From NCBI GenBank assembly GCA_016765515.1, contig JAESPT010000330.1:1-5094 (forward strand): a stretch of DNA of 5,094 nucleotides. The letters run 5' to 3'. This DNA comes from Sneathiella sp. (GTDB lineage Bacteria > Pseudomonadota > Alphaproteobacteria > Sneathiellales > Sneathiellaceae). This document shows, in pieces, positions 1 through 5,094 of this stretch. Every line of letters begins with the position of its first letter. Within the stretch, counting starts at the first letter, position 1. Made by a program: the position numbers and the translations under genes. Under the pieces are notes generated by a model. That model saw only the letters and a program-made list of their open reading frames with translations, did not search any database and was not told where the DNA came from.

Positions 1-152
1 CCCATGAAGAGGGCGACAAAGAACAATCCGGCAAGACAGTTTGTCTCAAAAGACAACAACCACAGGATCGCACCCAGCGCCAGAACAACGGCGGGTAACA
101 GGTAGGATCGGGAAATAGGTTTTACAGCGGTGTACGCTTTCACATTACTCAT
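1..152 (-). CDS. N-terminal fragment of a multi-pass membrane protein, possibly a transporter (runs off the window)
   Basis: Only the first 50 codons are in the window; the gene continues past position 1. The translation begins MSNVKAYTAVKPISRSYLLP. It then has a hydrophobic segment at about residues 18-35 and, after a short polar SFETN turn, a second one at about 39-50, so it is an integral membrane protein. The short hydrophilic N-terminus followed by two close helices resembles the start of DASS/SLC13-type anion:sodium symporters, but too little is present to be sure and the resemblance is only an inference. The ATG at 152 lies 4 bases after the stop of the DUF302-like gene, which suggests translational coupling. 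Its Shine-Dalgarno is poor: AGAAGA abuts the ATG. A GTG three codons downstream (141-143) is better spaced from that purine stretch and could be the real start. Confidence 0.6.
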   Translation of the reverse strand, partial: MSNVKAYTAVKPISRSYLLPAVVLALGAILWLLSFETNCLAGLFFVALFM

Positions 153-156
153 TCTT

Positions 157-651
157 CTAACGAATTGCCTGTTCGGCGATCCGAACCAAGATATCATCCA
201 GCTCTTTCGCCATTTCAACCAAATCGCCCGTACTGGCATAAGGCGCAAAAACGTCACTTGCTTTATAGAAAGACAATTGAGTGCCTTGAGACCGTTCAGT
301 CACATAAAGCCGAAGAGGCGCTTCAATTCCCGCGTCCACACTGGCTTTCAGCATACGAACAGCAAATCTTGGATGAAAGATCATCACAACCCGATTGCCT
401 GGAATAGTAACCCCGATTGCGCGGGCCCCACAATCGGCGCAGGCCTCCGCAACAATACCCATTTTTTCCGACGCAATAGCTTGTTTCAGGCGCTCGAGAA
501 ATTCCTCAAACTTCTGATCGCTTTGATAGGTTTGCAACGCGCCGCGTGCTTGCGCTGATAGTGAAAAAACGCTCATCATCACGGCAATCCCAAGTGCAAT
601 AACCGGGATCCAATTTCTGTTAATTCTTCTACCTGACTTCAGTGTTTGCAT
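157..651 (-). CDS. Secreted DUF302 (TT1751-like) domain protein
   Basis: This is a 164-residue protein. The N-terminus has a basic region (RRINRN), a hydrophobic core at about residues 14-32 and an AQA signal-peptidase-type site at 33-35, so export to the periplasm is likely. The mature part resembles the DUF302 family: the segment GNRVVMIFHPRFAVRML (about 85-101), then GIEAPLRLYVTE (108-119), a LSFYKASDVFAPY strand-helix stretch (126-138) and a C-terminal helix ending in LDDILVRIAEQA. The biochemical function of this family is not established. A CxxC pair (C71, C74) sits just before the core motif and could form a disulfide or bind metal. AGGAG at 661-665 is 9 bases upstream of the ATG, supporting this start. 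The gene begins 18 bases after the nuclease stop and ends 4 bases before the next gene, so it is probably co-transcribed with both. The family call is from recognised motifs, not a search. Confidence 0.8.
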   Translation of the reverse strand: MQTLKSGRRINRNWIPVIALGIAVMMSVFSLSAQARGALQTYQSDQKFEEFLERLKQAIASEKMGIVAEACADCGARAIGVTIPGNRVVMIFHPRFAVRMLKASVDAGIEAPLRLYVTERSQGTQLSFYKASDVFAPYASTGDLVEMAKELDDILVRIAEQAIR

Positions 652-660
652 TTCCCAGGG

Positions 661-665
661 CTCCT
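661..665 (-). promoter_or_regulatory. Shine-Dalgarno for the DUF302-like gene
   Basis: The minus strand reads AGGAG here, 9 bases before the ATG at 651. It supports that start and lies in the 18-base gap after the nuclease stop. Confidence 0.6.
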
Positions 666-669
666 GTTT

Positions 670-1155
670 TCATTGGGGTTGTTGAGCACGCCAGATCCAG
701 GGCGGATCGAATTCACCGGCCCACAAGCCGTGTTTTTTGCTCTTTGCCTGCATTTGAAACCGTTCCAACAATGCTCCGGTTTGCGGATCAGGAAGGGCCC
801 AACCCGTATAAACCATGCCTTCCGACAGGTCATAACCACCCGCGGAACAGGTCGCAATAATAGGAACGGTCTGACTGTCACTCGCCGCCTCACAGTGCAC
901 TTCTGCACCGACCGTCAGATCCATCAGGCCCGTGGCTGCGATCCGGCCACAGTCAAAGGATTTTCCAACTTTGTTTTTGCAAAGCTGGCCTTTTTCCGGG
1001 GCATCTATTCCATATAATCGGAAGGATTTTCCGTTCACGACCAATACCTCGCCACTTAAAATATCTGCAGTCCCTATGACAGGTTCTGCAATCAATTCCA
1101 GTGGACTGACCAGTCCTAAAAAGGCACCAATAATAGTGCTCGCATATATTCTCAT
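670..1155 (-). CDS. Staphylococcal-nuclease-like (thermonuclease family) protein, probably exported, in frame with rodA
   Basis: Read from its own ATG at 1155 this is a 161-residue protein. It has a hydrophobic N-terminal segment (about residues 5-17, then LELIAEP) that looks like a signal peptide without a clean AxA site. The SNase-fold signature FRLYGIDAPEKGQLC (45-59) is clear, as is the C-terminal GLWAGEF...PWIWR typical of alphaproteobacterial members (143-156). Four cysteines (59, 69, 88, 103) would suit disulfides in the periplasm. Compared with Staphylococcus nuclease, R46, D51 and E54 match Arg35, Asp40 and Glu43. The DGD loop is replaced by S34-G35-E36, and the usual Arg87 position appears to be P98 or a neighbour, so nuclease activity is doubtful. 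A GGGAGA Shine-Dalgarno sits 7 bases upstream. The frame is continuous with rodA without a stop, so the domain could instead be translated as the C-terminus of a RodA fusion. Confidence 0.8.
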   Translation of the reverse strand: MRIYASTIIGAFLGLVSPLELIAEPVIGTADILSGEVLVVNGKSFRLYGIDAPEKGQLCKNKVGKSFDCGRIAATGLMDLTVGAEVHCEAASDSQTVPIIATCSAGGYDLSEGMVYTGWALPDPQTGALLERFQMQAKSKKHGLWAGEFDPPWIWRAQQPQ

Positions 1156-2397
1156 GGTTAAGTCTCCCGATACGGAAACCCTATCATGGAACACATCTCT
1201 GCCAAGTTCACAATGAAATGAGCTGCATGTTATCAAGCATCGCCAATAGCTAGAAAAACAATATTTATTGGTAGGTATTTCGACATCGCGGTGCAGATAG
1301 ACACTCATTATCAGACCAAAGCCGACCAGCAGCGTCAACATGGACGTCCCGCCATAGGATATAAGGGGTAACGGAACACCAACCACCGGGACCAATCCCA
1401 TCACCATTGCAATATTAATAAAGACATAGAGGAAGAAAACGCCTGTCATGCCAACGGCCAATAACCTGCCAAACTGATTGCGGGACCGCAGTGCAATGGC
1501 ATATCCGTAAGCCATCAGCAAGATGTATAACGCGAACAGGATCAAACCGCCAACCATGCCAAACTCCTCGGCCAGCATACTGAAGATGAAATCTGTGCGC
1601 ATTTCGGGCAAGTAATTCAAGTGACTCTGTGTTCCCTGAACCAGCCCCTTGCCAAAGATCCCTCCTGATCCCAATGCAATTTTGGACTGCATAATATGAT
1701 AGCCCGCCCCTAAGGGGTCCGACTCCGGGTTCAGAAAAATAAAGATCCGTTTTTGCTGATATTCATGCAGATATTGATAGGCAACAAAGGCAGAAGGAAC
1801 GGCGCTGCCAAACAATAGGGCAAATTTCCAAAGCCGGACACCGGCCACAAAAAAGACAATTCCTGTGCCAGCGACCAGAAGAAGAGTTGTTCCAAGGTCC
1901 GGTTGCCGCAAAACAAGAGCAGCGGGCATGGCCACCAGGATAAGCGGCGGTATCAGATACCGGATGCGTCCAATATCTTCGAGAGCAAGCCCATGAAAAT
2001 AGCGGGCAACAGCCATCACCAATGTGATTTTCATAATCTCTGACGGTTGTAGCTGGATAGGCCCAATATCGACCCACCGCTTTGCCCCCATGCCAACAAC
2101 CCCCATCACTTCAACAGAAACCAGCATAAGAAGAGCGATGGCATACAGCGGATAGGCCAGACGTATCCAAATCCTGATATCAATCAGGGCGACCACAAAC
2201 ATGACAACCAGACCGGCGGCAAAGCGGATCATCTGACGAGAGGCCCAGGGATCAAGATTTCCATCCGCCGCCGAATACAGCATGACAAATCCCACGGATG
2301 CCGTGGCGCAGATCAGAAGAACATAACCCCAATTGATATCCCAAATCTTTTTTGAAAGCGGAAGATTTCTTTCCGGCGCCCCCAGTTCTCTAAGCAT
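670..2397 (-). CDS. rodA: RodA, SEDS-family peptidoglycan glycosyltransferase; frame stays open into the downstream nuclease
   Basis: RodA (MrdB) is the inner-membrane SEDS glycosyltransferase that polymerises lipid II into glycan strands in the elongasome, working with PBP2. From the ATG at 2397 about ten hydrophobic segments fill residues 24-366. SEDS hallmarks are intact: RWVDIGPIQLQPSE (107-120), RQPDLGT (164-170), LPEMRTDFIFSMLAEEFG (263-280) with D269 matching the essential Asp262 of E. coli RodA, and the PLPLISYGGTS stretch (342-352). The start is fixed by AGAGAGG 5 bases upstream; it overlaps the mrdA stop by 8 bases. The 75 extra codons the frame has upstream (to 2622) lie inside mrdA and do not look like RodA. 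RodA similarity ends near HRDVEIP (369-375, base 1273), about where homologues stop. Here no stop occurs: 39 cysteine-rich codons follow and then the nuclease, making 575 codons in all. The true protein may end near 1265, or be a fusion. Confidence 0.85.
   Translation of the reverse strand: MLRELGAPERNLPLSKKIWDINWGYVLLICATASVGFVMLYSAADGNLDPWASRQMIRFAAGLVVMFVVALIDIRIWIRLAYPLYAIALLMLVSVEVMGVVGMGAKRWVDIGPIQLQPSEIMKITLVMAVARYFHGLALEDIGRIRYLIPPLILVAMPAALVLRQPDLGTTLLLVAGTGIVFFVAGVRLWKFALLFGSAVPSAFVAYQYLHEYQQKRIFIFLNPESDPLGAGYHIMQSKIALGSGGIFGKGLVQGTQSHLNYLPEMRTDFIFSMLAEEFGMVGGLILFALYILLMAYGYAIALRSRNQFGRLLAVGMTGVFFLYVFINIAMVMGLVPVVGVPLPLISYGGTSMLTLLVGFGLIMSVYLHRDVEIPTNKYCFSSYWRCLITCSSFHCELGRDVFHDRVSVSGDLTMRIYASTIIGAFLGLVSPLELIAEPVIGTADILSGEVLVVNGKSFRLYGIDAPEKGQLCKNKVGKSFDCGRIAATGLMDLTVGAEVHCEAASDSQTVPIIATCSAGGYDLSEGMVYTGWALPDPQTGALLERFQMQAKSKKHGLWAGEFDPPWIWRAQQPQ
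1156..1272 (-). other. Cysteine-rich in-frame linker, or an untranslated rodA-nuclease intergenic spacer
   Basis: These 39 codons join the end of recognisable RodA (P375) to the nuclease ATG without a stop. The translation has four cysteines in 17 residues (RodA numbering C380, C387, C391, C396) and resembles no domain I know. The composition is typical of translated non-coding DNA and looks more AT-rich than the flanking genes. A TAA at 1265-1267 lies in the frame reached by one inserted base upstream, and the other frames also close quickly. The nuclease Shine-Dalgarno is at its 3' end. No convincing promoter or terminator was found in it. Confidence 0.5.
1163..1168 (-). promoter_or_regulatory. 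Shine-Dalgarno for the nuclease gene
   Basis: The minus strand reads GGGAGA here, 7 bases before the ATG at 1155. This well-placed site decides the nuclease start. It argues that the nuclease is, or recently was, translated independently of RodA. Confidence 0.6.
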
Positions 2398-4294
2398 TCC
2401 GACCTCTCTTCCGAGCAGGCTTTGTTGTGAAGTTGGCGCGGGTCTTATTGCGCACAGGATCAAGCCGCAAAGCTTCCTGCAATAAATCTCGGGCAATAGG
2501 AGCTGCAGCCCGGGATCCACTGCCACCATGTTCAATGATGACGGAGACCGCATACCGGGGCTCATCGAAAGGGGCGTAAGCGACAAACAACGCGTGATCT
2601 CGTTCCTTCCAGGGTCTTTCATTGGATTTCAAGACACCGGTCAGACGTTCTTTCTTGGAAATCCGGCGCACTTGGGCAGTGCCTGATTTTCCGGCCATTT
2701 CCCAGCCTTTAATCTTGATTTTTGAGCCGCGGCCGGTTCCCCGTTTACTGTTCACAACATCAAACATTCCCGCCAAAACAATTCGAAGGGACGCCTTTCC
2801 AATTCCCATATCCAGATCTATTGGATCAGGTGCCTCACCCTCCACGGGTTCAGGATCGATTTGACGGACCAGACGCGGCGTAACTGCTTTCCCACCATTG
2901 GCGAGACGCGCTGTCATAACCGCCAACTGAAGGGGCGTACTCAGCACAAAACCTTGCCCGATACCGGCATTAAAGGTATCGCCCACCTGCCAGCGTTGGC
3001 CCCGCACGGCCCGCTTCCAATCTGTCGTTGGAATCAAACCTGCTCGTTCACCCCGTAGATCCAGACCCAAGGTGTGTCCAAGCCCAAATCTGTTAGCCAT
3101 TTCTGCAATTTTATCAATACCCACTTTGCGGGCGATATCGTAGAAATACACATCACAGGACTGTTCAATGGCTTGACGTAATTTTAACTTACCGTGACCG
3201 CCGCGTTTCCAGCAATGAAACTTGTGGCGACCCAATTTCGTCGATCCATTGCAATAAACCTGATATTCCGAAGAAATAACACCCGCTTCCAAAGCAGCCA
3301 GCGCAACCATCATTTTGAATGTTGAGCCTGGCGGATATTGTCCGGCAACAGCCTTGTTGCTTAACGGATGCTTTGGATTGCCTTGAAGGCCTCGCCACTC
3401 TTTTGTACTGATCCCGGTTGTGAAACTGTTTGGATCAAAGCTGGGAACAGAGACCATAGCCAGTATGTCACCTGTATGGATATCCAGAATCGTGGCCGCT
3501 GCGCTTTCCACGCCCATTCTTGTTGTGGCAAATTTCTGAAGTTCAGCATCAATGGTCAGGACCAGATCATTACCAGGCCTGCCTTCCTGACGGCTAAGTT
3601 CACGGATGACCCGGCCATATGCATTCGCTTCCACCCGGCTCGTCCCTGCAGTCCCGCGCAATGAACGGTCATAAAATTTCTCAATACCATTTTTGCCAAT
3701 CCGGAATCCCGGCAATTCCAACAATGGATCCGGCTCCTGATTTTGCAAATCTTTCTCTGACACAGCGCCCACATACCCGACCGTATGGGCAAACAGCGGA
3801 CCAAACGGGTAGTAGCGGGTTTCCCCCACATCCAGCTGAATTCCCGGCAGTTCCGGGACATGGACATTAATGGTCGCGAATTCGGCCCAGGTTAAATTTT
3901 CCATTACCGGTATGGGAACAAATCCCCGCTTGCGTTTGGTTTCCTTCAGAACCCGGGCACGATCAGCCTCCGCCACAGGAACAAGGTCAGACAATCGATC
4001 CAGAGTCTCTTCAACGCTTTTTGTCTGTTCGCGGATCAGGACAACCCGATAATTCTGCCGGTTACTGGCAACCTCTTCACCGAACCGATCAAGAATACGT
4101 CCCCTGAGCGGAGCCAGCAATCGGATATTCATCCGATTATCGTTGGCCATCATCGTATATTCGTCAGACTGGATAACCTGCAGATAATATAAGCGGCCAG
4201 CAAGAACGGACATGACAGCAGCCTGTCCTCCGGCGAGCAGAAGAGAGCGACGGGTAAAGACGCGGGCTTTTTCCTTATCACGACTTTTCGACAT
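2390..4294 (-). CDS. mrdA: Penicillin-binding protein 2, elongation-specific transpeptidase
   Basis: PBP2 (634 residues, close to the 633 of E. coli PBP2) is the class B PBP that cross-links peptidoglycan during lateral wall growth and activates RodA. A single N-terminal membrane anchor spans about residues 17-40. The pedestal or dimerisation domain follows, with the RGRILDR motif (64-70) and the FGPLFAHTVGYVG segment (164-176). The transpeptidase domain carries all three motifs: PPGSTFK with catalytic S324 and K327, SCD (379-381, the SxD form usual in PBP2), and KSGTAQV (536-542). C348, C361, H367 and C380 are spaced like a metal site reported in other PBP2 proteins. The C-terminal tail from about 612 is strongly basic. 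The ATG at 4294 follows the mreD stop by one base (TGACATG), with GAGG about 10 bases upstream. The 3' end overlaps rodA by 8 bases. Confidence 0.96.
   Translation of the reverse strand: MSKSRDKEKARVFTRRSLLLAGGQAAVMSVLAGRLYYLQVIQSDEYTMMANDNRMNIRLLAPLRGRILDRFGEEVASNRQNYRVVLIREQTKSVEETLDRLSDLVPVAEADRARVLKETKRKRGFVPIPVMENLTWAEFATINVHVPELPGIQLDVGETRYYPFGPLFAHTVGYVGAVSEKDLQNQEPDPLLELPGFRIGKNGIEKFYDRSLRGTAGTSRVEANAYGRVIRELSRQEGRPGNDLVLTIDAELQKFATTRMGVESAAATILDIHTGDILAMVSVPSFDPNSFTTGISTKEWRGLQGNPKHPLSNKAVAGQYPPGSTFKMMVALAALEAGVISSEYQVYCNGSTKLGRHKFHCWKRGGHGKLKLRQAIEQSCDVYFYDIARKVGIDKIAEMANRFGLGHTLGLDLRGERAGLIPTTDWKRAVRGQRWQVGDTFNAGIGQGFVLSTPLQLAVMTARLANGGKAVTPRLVRQIDPEPVEGEAPDPIDLDMGIGKASLRIVLAGMFDVVNSKRGTGRGSKIKIKGWEMAGKSGTAQVRRISKKERLTGVLKSNERPWKERDHALFVAYAPFDEPRYAVSVIIEHGGSGSRAAAPIARDLLQEALRLDPVRNKTRANFTTKPARKRGRNA
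2403..2409 (-). promoter_or_regulatory. Shine-Dalgarno for rodA, inside the end of mrdA
   Basis: The minus strand reads AGAGAGG, 5 bases before the ATG at 2397. It lies within the last codons of mrdA. With the ATGCTTAG overlap at 2390-2397 it supports translational coupling of PBP2 and RodA, and it rules for this rodA start over upstream in-frame ATGs. Confidence 0.65.
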
Positions 4295-4295
4295 G

Positions 4296-4811
4296 TCAGA
4301 TATGCCTCAGGAAGTTATTTTGAACGAGACCAAAACACCAGGCAAACAGCGGAAAGATAAGAATAGTCAGCATCAACTGCATCATGATCGGCGATACGGG
4401 TAAAATGGCAAATGAATAAATGCAGGCGATAATCCACGATATAACAGAAATCCCCGAAGCAATCAGGATATACCCCCACCAGGACAGAATAAACGCCTTG
4501 CCAACAAACACCAGCCGCTGGGAGACGGCGATCCCATGAATGAGGAGCAACATCAGGGACGAAAGCCCCATGGGCGCGCCTGTCAGAATGTCAGAAATCA
4601 TGCCGAGCAAGAAAACAAGAGGTGCGGACATTAGGTAAGGTCTATGCAGTGACCAGTAAAAGACCGAAATGGAGACAAGAGACGGTGTTACTGTTGCAAA
4701 CCCTTCAATGCGCATGGGAATAACACTGAGCAATGCCAGAAAAAAAGTCAGCCAGAAAGGTATGCTTCCCCTGAGCATCCGATTGATTTGATATGACAGT
4801 GTCGGTGTCAA
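4296..4811 (-). CDS. mreD: Rod shape-determining membrane protein MreD
   Basis: MreD is the small multi-pass membrane component of the elongasome and partners with MreC. The 171 residues are mostly hydrophobic, with about five or six membrane segments (near 17-32, 42-54, 61-75, 82-96, 107-133 and 142-162). The family-like core is YWSLHRPYLMSAPLVFLLG (52-70), followed by ISDILTGAPMGLSSL (72-86), where the D-x-x-x-G-x-P-x-G pattern is typical of MreD. The length is usual for the family. The likely start is TTG at 4811: AGGGG lies about 11 bases upstream, 16 bases separate it from the mreC stop, and no ATG fits before codon 12 (4778). That ATG is the alternative start and would trim only the N-terminal tail. 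The stop is one base before the mrdA ATG, consistent with coupled translation. Confidence 0.9.
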   Translation of the reverse strand: MTPTLSYQINRMLRGSIPFWLTFFLALLSVIPMRIEGFATVTPSLVSISVFYWSLHRPYLMSAPLVFLLGMISDILTGAPMGLSSLMLLLIHGIAVSQRLVFVGKAFILSWWGYILIASGISVISWIIACIYSFAILPVSPIMMQLMLTILIFPLFAWCFGLVQNNFLRHI

Positions 4812-4827
4812 AGGAATTGATGCCCCT

Positions 4828-5094
4828 TTATTTGCTCAATTGGCTTTCACCAAGATCACCGGGATTTGTTGCCCGGTCTGTCAGACCTGGCAAATCATAA
4901 CGCAAGACACTGACAAATTCCAGACGTGCCCAGTCTGCAAACGCTTGTACACGGACTTGACCTTCGGTTACCGAGGAGACAATTCCAATGGGTCGCCCTG
5001 CGGGCAACATGGCCCCATCTCCAGACGTTACCACCCTGTCGCCAGGAGCCACCTGAGCGTTTGTTGGCAAAAATTCCAATTTTGGGGAGGCCGA
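4828..5094 (-). CDS. mreC: Rod shape-determining protein MreC, C-terminal 88 residues (5' end outside the window)
   Basis: MreC is a periplasmic scaffold, anchored by one N-terminal helix, that links MreB and MreD to PBP2 and RodA. Only the end of its beta-rich C-terminal domain is visible. The frame is open to the window edge and reads SASPKLEFLPTNAQVAPGD at the upstream end. It then gives the MreC-typical series VVTSGDGAMLPAGRPIG and a final strand with FADWARLEFVSVLRYD. The TTG at 5079 is an internal leucine, not a start. A short polar tail (LTDRATNPGDLGESQLSK) precedes the TAA. mreD follows after 16 bases, the usual mreC-mreD-mrdA-rodA order. Confidence 0.93.
   Translation of the reverse strand, partial: SASPKLEFLPTNAQVAPGDRVVTSGDGAMLPAGRPIGIVSSVTEGQVRVQAFADWARLEFVSVLRYDLPGLTDRATNPGDLGESQLSK

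Noticed and set aside
130..1017. Plus-strand open frames of up to 142 codons opposite the DUF302-like and nuclease genes
   Set aside because: Their translations are low in recognisable motifs, while the minus-strand frames have signal peptides, family motifs and Shine-Dalgarno sites.
1170..1260. Possible promoter for the nuclease gene (TTGATA or TTGGCA as -35 hexamers)
   Set aside because: No acceptable -10 hexamer sits at the right spacing; matches are at chance level.
1256..1270. Inverted repeat on the minus strand (CAATA-AA-TATTG) followed by TTTTT, a possible rodA terminator
   Set aside because: The arms are only 4-5 A/T-rich base pairs with a tiny loop, too weak for an intrinsic terminator, and the downstream genes look co-transcribed.
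2398..2622. The rodA frame is open upstream to an ATG at 2622, adding 75 codons
   Set aside because: This part lies inside the conserved end of mrdA in another frame, does not resemble RodA, and the ATG at 2397 has a good Shine-Dalgarno.
2622..4052. Several plus-strand open frames of 60-98 codons opposite mrdA
   Set aside because: They are antisense to a strongly conserved gene, have no recognisable domains, and no supporting Shine-Dalgarno pattern; they are shadows of the mrdA coding frame.
1..5094. CRISPR arrays, tRNAs, insertion sequences or large repeats
   Set aside because: None seen by eye; the window is almost fully occupied by co-directional genes.

Overview
This window looks like a chromosomal segment from an alphaproteobacterium with a moderate GC content (roughly half G+C by eye). 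The style of the MreC, MreD, PBP2 and RodA proteins supports this, as does the C-terminal GLWAGEF...PWxWR signature of the nuclease. All genes lie on the minus strand, so transcription runs from high to low coordinates. The genes are packed with overlaps or very short gaps, which suggests one operon. No promoter is visible; it probably lies upstream of mreC, outside the window.

Layout in transcription order: the C-terminal end of mreC (4828-5094), mreD (4296-4811), mrdA encoding PBP2 (2390-4294), and rodA starting at 2397. After these come a staphylococcal-nuclease-like (SNase) protein with a signal-like N-terminus (start at 1155), a secreted DUF302-like protein (157-651), and the first 50 codons of a multi-pass membrane protein (1-152).

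The first four genes encode the core of the elongasome (Rod complex). MreC and MreD are the membrane scaffold, RodA is the SEDS glycosyltransferase that polymerises peptidoglycan, and PBP2 is its transpeptidase partner. The catalytic motifs of PBP2 and RodA are all intact.

The most unusual feature is that the rodA reading frame has no stop codon where RodA homologues should end (around 1260-1275). It stays open through a 39-codon cysteine-rich stretch and runs in frame into the nuclease, giving one 575-codon frame from 2397 to 670. The nuclease also has its own Shine-Dalgarno sequence, ATG and signal-like N-terminus, so two separate proteins remain the simplest reading. A lost stop, a one-base indel, or a genuine RodA-nuclease fusion are the alternatives. 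The nuclease domain itself lacks some canonical SNase active-site residues. No CRISPR array, tRNA, rRNA, insertion sequence or convincing terminator was seen.
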